Source of the DNA: Terriglobia bacterium
GTDB taxonomy: Bacteria; Acidobacteriota; Terriglobia; UBA7540
Length of the DNA stretch: 12,060 bases
NCBI GenBank assembly: GCA_020072905.1
Contig: JAIQGB010000104.1
Location: 1-12,060 of the forward strand
Reading direction: 5' to 3'
Position numbers and translations under genes: made by a program. Every line of letters starts with the position of its first letter. Positions within the stretch are counted from its first letter, which is position 1. Of the stretch, positions 7,338 to 12,060 are shown piece after piece. The notes below the pieces were generated by a model. The model worked only from the letters and a program-made list of their open reading frames with translations. It searched no databases and was not told the origin of the DNA.

Positions 7338-8073
7338 GATCCTCTCGCACGGTGAGTCCGCCGTCCTTTTGGATTCGCCAAAAGTGAACGGCAATCAGGA
7401 TCACCGCCGCCAAGGGAAGGATGACGCAGTGCAACACGTAAAACCGCAGGAGCGCGTTCTCGCCGATGATGTTTCCACCCAGCAGGAGGAATCGAATCGG
7501 GTGGCCCAGAATCGGGACGTAGGAAATAATATTCGTACCCACCGTAATCGCCCAGAAGGCCAGTTGGTCCCAGGGGAGCAGGTAGCCGGTGTAGCTCAAG
7601 AACAACGTGACGAGGAGCAAGCCAACTCCCACCACCCAGTTGAATTCGTGGGGAGGCTTGTAGCCGCCGCGGAAGAAGACGTGAAACATGTGCCAGAAGA
7701 CGGCAGCGACCATCACCTGCGCCGCCAGGCGGTGGAGATTGCGCAGGAAGACGCCGTTCGCGACCACGAACCGAAGGTCCTTCATGTCGCGGTACGCCTC
7801 GGGCACCGCGGGATGGTAGTAGAACATCAGCAGGACGCCGGTGACGGTTAGCACCACGAACAGGAAAAACGAAAACGAGCCGAGGTAGTAGGTGGCGCGC
7901 AGGCGCAGGGACTTCTCGCGGACTTTCACCGGCAAGACGTGCAGGAAGATGTTCCCAAAGATTGCCAGGCTGCGAGTGCGGTTCGTGCGTGCCGGGCCGC
8001 GGCGGAAAATGGATTTCCAGGCGCGCGTGCGTCTCAAGTGGTTCAGGGTTTGCTGTGTCCAGGTAGTGGCCAT
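7321..8073 (-). CDS. petB: Cytochrome b6-like N-terminal cytochrome b subunit
   Basis: A 250-residue dihaem cytochrome b with the four-helix core. The haem ligands are His114/His128 in helix B (13 residues between) and His215/His230 in helix D (14 between). The 13/14 spacing is the b6 pattern; mitochondrial-type cytochrome b has 13/13. FYYHPAVPEAY, YLLPWDQLAFWA and HFWRIQKDGG align well with b6 (FYYKP, YSLPWDQ, HFLMIRKQG). The b6 cysteine that covalently holds the extra haem c is Tyr63 here. The protein has a basic N-terminal extension of about 50 residues before the first helix. ATG 8073 has GAGAGGGCGG directly upstream and lies 8 nt after the Rieske stop. A frame reaching 8241 exists, but the extra residues would overlap the Rieske gene. 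The symbol petB is by similarity to the b6 family. Confidence 0.92.
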   Translation of the reverse strand: MATTWTQQTLNHLRRTRAWKSIFRRGPARTNRTRSLAIFGNIFLHVLPVKVREKSLRLRATYYLGSFSFFLFVVLTVTGVLLMFYYHPAVPEAYRDMKDLRFVVANGVFLRNLHRLAAQVMVAAVFWHMFHVFFRGGYKPPHEFNWVVGVGLLLVTLFLSYTGYLLPWDQLAFWAITVGTNIISYVPILGHPIRFLLLGGNIIGENALLRFYVLHCVILPLAAVILIAVHFWRIQKDGGLTVREDHERKG

Positions 8074-8081
8074 CCGCCCTC

Positions 8082-8591
8082 TCAAACCTTCAAGACCTGT
8101 GTCTCCTTGACGGTCTCCAGTTTGTCGACCAGAAGCTGCCCGTCGGCGGTGAGCCGAAGGGCGAAATGGGGTAGAGGGCGAGGCGCGGGCCCCGCGATCT
8201 TCGTTCCCTCGCGCGTAAATTTGCTTCCGTGGCACGGGCATTCAATCTGGTCGTCTTCCGGCTTCCATTGGGTGATGCATCCCAGGTGCGTGCAGACTGC
8301 CGAGACCGCGTAGAACCCCGCTAGCGTCCTCACGACGTAAACTTCCTGGTCGCGGATGAAGGTGACTGAGTTGACGGGGAAATCGTCAGGGGAGCCGGCG
8401 CGGAACTGAGTCGGCGGCTCGAACAACACGTTGGGTGAAAGATACTTGATGGTCACCACGGTAGCGCCCAACCCTGCTACGCCCAGCGCGGCGGCGGCGA
8501 TTTCATTCAGGAAGTCGCGGCGCGTGACTTCCGCCTCCGCTTCCGGATTCTGCTGCCCCGGTTTCTCGGACGGGGTATCGGACGAGCTCAT
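8082..8591 (-). CDS. petC: Rieske [2Fe-2S] iron-sulfur protein
   Basis: A 169-residue Rieske protein. TRRDFL at 23-28 is a twin-arginine motif followed by one hydrophobic segment (about 29-47) that probably stays as the membrane anchor. The cluster motifs are CTHLGC (Cys100, His102, Cys105) and CPCHGS (Cys118, Cys120, His121): Cys100, His102, Cys118 and His121 bind the [2Fe-2S] cluster and Cys105/Cys120 form the stabilising disulfide. GPAPRPLPHFAL is the usual proline loop after the second motif. In complex III enzymes this protein takes one electron from quinol at the Qo site and hands it to a c-type haem. Its ATG overlaps the stop of the flavoprotein gene (ATGA, 8588-8591), so the two are translationally coupled, a strong hint that the flavoprotein belongs to the same complex or pathway. 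The symbol petC is by family; qcrA would be an equal choice. Confidence 0.96.
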   Translation of the reverse strand: MSSSDTPSEKPGQQNPEAEAEVTRRDFLNEIAAAALGVAGLGATVVTIKYLSPNVLFEPPTQFRAGSPDDFPVNSVTFIRDQEVYVVRTLAGFYAVSAVCTHLGCITQWKPEDDQIECPCHGSKFTREGTKIAGPAPRPLPHFALRLTADGQLLVDKLETVKETQVLKV

Positions 8592-10585
8592 TTCTGCACT
8601 ACCTCTTCATTCGCTTCTTCCGGGTCGTGGTCCAACGCCTCAAAGGCCTCCATGGTGATGGTGTGCGCGGGACAGCGCTCGGCGCAGAGCCCGCAGCGAA
8701 TGCAGATGGTCTCGTCTTTGACCATCACCGAGCCCTCGCCCGCGGCCAGATCGGCAGGCTCGAGGTGCTGCAGGGCTAGAGGATCTGACTCGTGCTGTTC
8801 AGCCAAGCGGGCTCTGACTTCCTCGGAGACTTCCAACTGGTTCAGGGGAATGAGTTCAAGGCAGTTTTCCGGGCAAACATCCACGCAGCCCCCGCAGAGG
8901 ATGCACTCCGTGCCCTCCGCCTCGTTGCCCTCGAAGATGGTGTTGATCCAGCACCGCAAGCACCGCTCCGCCTCGCGACGCGCTTGCTCCTCGGTGAAGC
9001 CGCTTTCCACCTCGGTGATGCCGGTGCGCCGGTCGAGGGGAATGGTCGGGACGGGGAGACGCGAGTACTCATCGAAACTCTCTGTCATCTGGTGGTGATC
9101 GAGCACGGTAATCTGCACGTAACGCGGCTTGGGTTTCCACGCCGGTCCGCGCAAGTACCGGTCGATCTGCTCGGCCGCTTTCTTTCCGTCGGCGACCGCA
9201 CTGATGATCAAGCGAGGCCCAAAGGCAATGTCGCCGGCCGCGAAGATTCCCGGCGCTGTGGTCATCAGGGTTTCTGGATCCACTTTGATGCTGCCCTGGC
9301 GGGTGGTCTCGATGCCATCTTCGGGGGTCAGAAAGGAAACGTCCGACGCCTGACCAATCGCCAGAATAACGGTGTCGCAGGAGATTCGCGTTTCGGTGTC
9401 TTCTTCGAAGGTGGGATTAAAGCGGTGTTGGTGGTCGAAAACCGACGTGCAGCGGACAGCCTCCAGGGCGCTCACTCTGCCTTTCTCGCCGATGAACTTC
9501 CTGGGGCCAAGCGAGGGATGGATTTTCAGTCCCTCGCGCCGAGCCTCCTCGATCTCCTCCTCGAAGGCCGGCATTTCCTCCCGCGACTCCAGGCAGACCA
9601 AGTGGACTTCCCGCGCGCCCAGCCGCAACGCGGTCCGGGTGACATCCATAAGTTCCTTCATGACGACTTCGCGCTCGTTCTCGCTGAGCCGATCGGGCAG
9701 CAAGGAGCTGGTCAGCGTATCCAAGGTCTGACGCTGCTGCTGACGCATGGCTGAGCGGGCGACATCGATGGCGACGTTGCCGCCCCCGATCACCACGACC
9801 TTCTCGCCAATCGAAAAGCGATAGCCCAGGTTGACGTTCAAGAGGAAGTCGGTGCCCGTGATGACTCCGTCCAAATCGCGGCCAGGAAGCAGGAGATCGC
9901 GGCTTCGGTGCAGCCCGATGGCGAGGAGGATGGCCTTGAATCCCTCGCCACGCAGGTCCTGGAGCGAGAAATCTCCGAGGCGGGCATTCAACCGGAGTTC
10001 GGGGCCCAGGGCGAGGATCTCTCGCACTTGGGATTGCACGACGTCGCGCGGCAGCCGGTATTCGGGAATCCCCAAATGGAGCATGCCGCCGGGCACGGGA
10101 GCGGCTTCAAAAATCGTGACCGGGTAGCCGAGCAGCGCCAGGTCGTGAGCTGCTGCCAGACCTGCCGGCCCGGAACCGATCACCGCCACGCGCTCCGAGC
10201 GAGTGGTTGCACTCCGGTATGGAAATACTTCGAGGGGATTGCGGGACTCTGGGCCATATCGCTCGGTCACGAAGCGCTTCAAAGCGCGGATGGAGATCGG
10301 GGCATCGAATTTGCCGCGCCGGCACGCCGTCTCGCACGGGTGGCCGCACACCCGGCCGCAAATCGACGCCAGGGGATTCGGGGCTCGGGCGTAGCGGTAG
10401 GCATCCTCGTAGCGCCCTTCCGCGATCAGGGCCACGTATCGCCCGGCTTGGGTGTGCACCGGGCAAGCCTGCATGCACGGAAAGTTTGACTCCAGCCAAT
10501 CCAGGTCGACAAGTTTTGTGCGCGGCGCGTGCACCTTCTCACCTTTCAGTCGGGACGGTTTTCGCCCCCCGCCTTGCGCATCCAT
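8588..10585 (-). CDS. GltD-like FAD/NAD(P) oxidoreductase with N- and C-terminal Fe-S domains
   Basis: A 665-residue soluble protein with no signal or membrane helix. Residues about 30-105 form an Fe-S domain like that of the glutamate synthase small subunit, with Cys37, 41, 76, 80, 84 and 88 (CMQACPVHT, then CGRVCGHPCETACRRG); this is the six-Cys version. FAD binding is shown by VAVIGSGPAGLAAA (134-145), Glu160 and the later GIFAAGDIAFGP (446-457). NAD(P) binding is shown by VVVIGGGNVAIDVA (263-276). An extra stretch of about 36 residues (282-317) precedes RLGAREVHLV. The C-terminus is a 2[4Fe-4S] ferredoxin-like domain, CILCGGCVDVCPENC (561-575) and CIRCGLCAERCP (628-639), preceded by a CLRC pair (542-545). 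There is no glutamate synthase large subunit nearby. Placed between cupredoxin and Rieske, coupled to Rieske by ATGA, it probably links NAD(P)H to the cytochrome b complex; that role is inferred. GGAG lies five bases before the ATG. Confidence 0.9.
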   Translation of the reverse strand: MDAQGGGRKPSRLKGEKVHAPRTKLVDLDWLESNFPCMQACPVHTQAGRYVALIAEGRYEDAYRYARAPNPLASICGRVCGHPCETACRRGKFDAPISIRALKRFVTERYGPESRNPLEVFPYRSATTRSERVAVIGSGPAGLAAAHDLALLGYPVTIFEAAPVPGGMLHLGIPEYRLPRDVVQSQVREILALGPELRLNARLGDFSLQDLRGEGFKAILLAIGLHRSRDLLLPGRDLDGVITGTDFLLNVNLGYRFSIGEKVVVIGGGNVAIDVARSAMRQQQRQTLDTLTSSLLPDRLSENEREVVMKELMDVTRTALRLGAREVHLVCLESREEMPAFEEEIEEARREGLKIHPSLGPRKFIGEKGRVSALEAVRCTSVFDHQHRFNPTFEEDTETRISCDTVILAIGQASDVSFLTPEDGIETTRQGSIKVDPETLMTTAPGIFAAGDIAFGPRLIISAVADGKKAAEQIDRYLRGPAWKPKPRYVQITVLDHHQMTESFDEYSRLPVPTIPLDRRTGITEVESGFTEEQARREAERCLRCWINTIFEGNEAEGTECILCGGCVDVCPENCLELIPLNQLEVSEEVRARLAEQHESDPLALQHLEPADLAAGEGSVMVKDETICIRCGLCAERCPAHTITMEAFEALDHDPEEANEEVVQK

Positions 10586-10617
10586 CCTGACTCCAACGCT
10601 GGGCTCGGAAAACGCCG

Positions 10618-11175
10618 CTAGCGCTGCACCGTCAACTCGACCGTGGCTGGCCCGGAAGTGACGTCGATGGACTGCGAGGCAGCTTTGCCTTCTTCGCTCC
10701 AGGTCTTCAATGTGTAGTGGCCTGCCGGGACGTCCTTGATTTCAAACTCGCCCTCTTTATTCGCAACGGCGAAGTAGGGCGTGGGAGCCACAACCACGTA
10801 ACCGGACATCTCGGGATGGACGTTGCAAAGCAGCGGGGCGACGCCAAGGTCAGTGAACGTGAATGACTTCTTGACTCCCTGGGGCCATGTCCCCATGTTG
10901 TGCGCCAGTTTCTTGTTGCCGCCGACCGAAGGCCAGTAAACGTTGTGCCCCACTGGGTCGCTGTTGAGGAAATCCACCGTCGTTCCCTGGAGAACGACGA
11001 GGACATGCGGAATGAAAGTCATCTTCTTCTGGTCCTCAATGACGTGCTGAGCAGGAGGACTGAACGTTTTGCCCGGGATGGCATCGATGTAAACTGCGAT
11101 GTTCTGCGAGAAAAGCTGTCTTCTTGGAAATCGCCATTTCTTGACCTCGAATCTCTGAGATGTCGCCGCGCGCAC
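10618..11175 (-). CDS. Cupredoxin (plastocyanin-like) protein, N-terminus apparently damaged
   Basis: A 185-residue reading frame with a copper-binding cupredoxin domain: VGHNVYW gives His77, and LLCNVHPEMSGY gives Cys117, His120 and Met123, a complete type 1 copper site. It is followed by a small carboxypeptidase-regulatory-like beta domain (EGEFEIKDVPAGHYTLKTWSE), a common combination in periplasmic electron carriers. Such proteins normally have a signal peptide, but this frame starts at a GTG with no good ribosome site and a charged N-terminus (MRAATSQRFEVKKWRFPRRQ). A good start with a signal-like beginning lies inside the gene in another frame (see the separate entry at 11036-11148). The domain from about residue 24 on looks intact. 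It sits 32 nt before the flavoprotein gene and 21 nt after the barrel gene stop. Expected role: a small copper electron carrier or docking protein in the periplasm. The start coordinate is uncertain. Confidence 0.78.
   Translation of the reverse strand: MRAATSQRFEVKKWRFPRRQLFSQNIAVYIDAIPGKTFSPPAQHVIEDQKKMTFIPHVLVVLQGTTVDFLNSDPVGHNVYWPSVGGNKKLAHNMGTWPQGVKKSFTFTDLGVAPLLCNVHPEMSGYVVVAPTPYFAVANKEGEFEIKDVPAGHYTLKTWSEEGKAASQSIDVTSGPATVELTVQR
11036..11148 (-). other. Out-of-frame ribosome site and signal-peptide start of the cupredoxin gene
   Basis: On the minus strand GAGG (11145-11148) lies seven bases before an ATG (11137-11135) that reads MAISKKTAFLA, the beginning of a typical signal peptide. 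The frame then passes into meaningless sequence and stops at TGA 11038-11036, while the cupredoxin domain continues in a different frame from NIAVYIDAIPG (just after the same bases). The simplest reading is a deletion that removed the rest of the signal peptide and shifted the frame, in nature or in the assembly. Confidence 0.55.
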
Positions 11176-11196
11176 TCGGCCACGGCACTCGGTCCT

Positions 11197-12060
11197 TCAG
11201 AAGGAATAATCAATTCCCGTAGCGAACGTGTTGGCCCGGAAGAATTGTTGCGCGTCCGGGATGGGTTGTTGCCACTTTCGCTGGTACTCAAAAGCCACCT
11301 TAATGTTGGCGCGAACTAGAAGTTGGATTCCCGGGCCCAAGCGGCTGCGGGAGAAGTGGCGCGAGGCCCCATTCAGGAAGTCCGTGGGCGAATTCACAAC
11401 GTCATACCGCATGATGCCGATGAGCCAGGGGTAGAACCAATACTCCGCCTGCGCAAAGCCTCCGCTAAAAGTCACCGGTGGGCCGGCGCCCAGCGCCAGC
11501 GTGTTGAGGTTAGGAATCACGTTGTCGTCGCGGCCGTACATACCCAAGCCATAAAGTTCGAATTGCCGGTACTTGAAGCGGAAGTCGCCTCCGGCGCGGT
11601 AAAACGGCTCGTGGAGGGTTCCGAAATCCGGGAAGAGCGAGCGGTCCATGTTGATCGCGTTGCGCCCGTAGTAATAGAAGCCGCCGAAGCGGATCGAGGT
11701 GTGATCGCGCGGCCCGGTGGGGCCGGCGGCACGCACCTCCTTGCGGACGGCGGGATCGCGTTCCAGGTTGAACCGCTGCGAGACGCGCACGTAGACGTCC
11801 TTGGAGTTTCGGAACGCCGGGCCGTCGTTGCTGCCGTTCACCAGGGACACGGACCAAGCGAAGTTTCCGTCGTTCGGGTAGCCGCCGAATTCGATCCCGC
11901 GTTGCGGCGCGGCGAAGGCAAACGGGTTAGCCGTGGAGCCCTGCACCCCTGCAAAGCTCGCTTGATCGTAAATGTCGTAGTCGGAAAGATTGACGCTGCG
12001 GGCCTGGCTGAAAGGCAAGTCCAACTCGAACTGGCCGAACCGCACATTCAGAGCGTCTTT
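11197..12060 (-). CDS. Outer-membrane beta-barrel porin-like protein, N-terminal part outside window
   Basis: The frame is open through the window edge (it begins KDALNVRFGQ), so only the last 287 residues are seen. Alternating aromatic/polar strands are clear: FELDLPFSQARS, SIRFGGFYYYG, FRFKYRQFELYGLGMYG, FAQAEYWFYPWLIGIMRY, IQLLVRANIKVAFEYQRKW. The protein ends in GIDYSF, with the C-terminal Phe recognised by the outer-membrane assembly machinery. The family cannot be named exactly from this part; it resembles porin-like proteins found next to cytochrome genes in several Gram-negative phyla. It lies directly upstream of the cupredoxin gene on the same strand and is probably in the same operon. 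It could let solutes reach the periplasm or host an outer-membrane electron carrier; nothing visible here decides this. The gene's start and any operon promoter lie outside the window. Confidence 0.8.
   Translation of the reverse strand, partial: KDALNVRFGQFELDLPFSQARSVNLSDYDIYDQASFAGVQGSTANPFAFAAPQRGIEFGGYPNDGNFAWSVSLVNGSNDGPAFRNSKDVYVRVSQRFNLERDPAVRKEVRAAGPTGPRDHTSIRFGGFYYYGRNAINMDRSLFPDFGTLHEPFYRAGGDFRFKYRQFELYGLGMYGRDDNVIPNLNTLALGAGPPVTFSGGFAQAEYWFYPWLIGIMRYDVVNSPTDFLNGASRHFSRSRLGPGIQLLVRANIKVAFEYQRKWQQPIPDAQQFFRANTFATGIDYSF

Noticed and set aside
8792..9754. Long plus-strand open frame of 320 codons opposite the flavoprotein gene
   Set aside because: It is antisense to a gene with clear FAD, NAD(P) and Fe-S motifs, its product shows no domain, and high GC gives long open frames on the opposite strand.
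8588..10585. Glutamate synthase small subunit (gltD)
   Set aside because: No large subunit is nearby, the protein has an added C-terminal ferredoxin domain, and it is coupled to a Rieske gene.
1..12060. CRISPR arrays, tRNA or rRNA genes, insertion sequences
   Set aside because: I looked on both strands and saw no spaced direct repeats, cloverleaf-like sequence, transposase or terminal inverted repeats.

Overview
The window is GC-rich bacterial DNA with tightly packed genes. The mix of genes suggests Acidobacteriota or a related Gram-negative phylum: a Tat-exported SelA-like enzyme beside a cog3964-type amidohydrolase, a split b6-like cytochrome b with a multihaem cytochrome c in place of cytochrome c1, and an outer-membrane barrel. 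This assignment is inferred from gene content; no 16S or marker gene is present.

Layout. Positions 1-2430, plus strand: the 3' part of a metal-dependent amidohydrolase, then a PLP-dependent SelA/DgaE-like enzyme with a twin-arginine signal. This pairing is common for these two families and suggests catabolism of an amino-acid or amino-sugar derivative. Positions 2431-2672: a convergent intergenic gap with no convincing terminator. Positions 2673-12060, minus strand: one long, closely spaced gene run, read from high to low coordinates. It encodes an outer-membrane beta-barrel (cut by the window edge), a cupredoxin, a soluble FAD/NAD(P)/Fe-S oxidoreductase, a Rieske protein, a cytochrome b6-like subunit, the C-terminal cytochrome b subunit, a membrane-anchored octahaem cytochrome c, a monohaem cytochrome c lipoprotein and a secreted protein of unknown function with an internal duplication. 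Two junctions are ATGA overlaps and the others from the flavoprotein onward are at most 16 nt apart or overlap, so these genes are very probably co-transcribed.

How the genes may work together. Rieske, split cytochrome b and cytochromes c form a quinol:acceptor oxidoreductase (complex III type) without cytochrome c1. The octahaem protein would carry electrons away from the Rieske centre, and the lipoprotein cytochrome and the cupredoxin could be mobile or peripheral carriers. The flavoprotein is the unusual partner: it would link the quinone pool or the complex to cytoplasmic NAD(P)H, either to feed electrons in or to drive reverse electron flow. The direction, quinone type and terminal acceptor cannot be read from this window.

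Oddities. The usual PEWY motif at the quinol-oxidation site is APWY. The last haem domain lacks its methionine ligand. The cytochrome b6-like subunit lacks the cysteine that holds the extra haem in b6f. The cupredoxin seems to have lost most of its signal peptide by an out-of-frame deletion. The amidohydrolase has Asp where a metal-binding His is expected.
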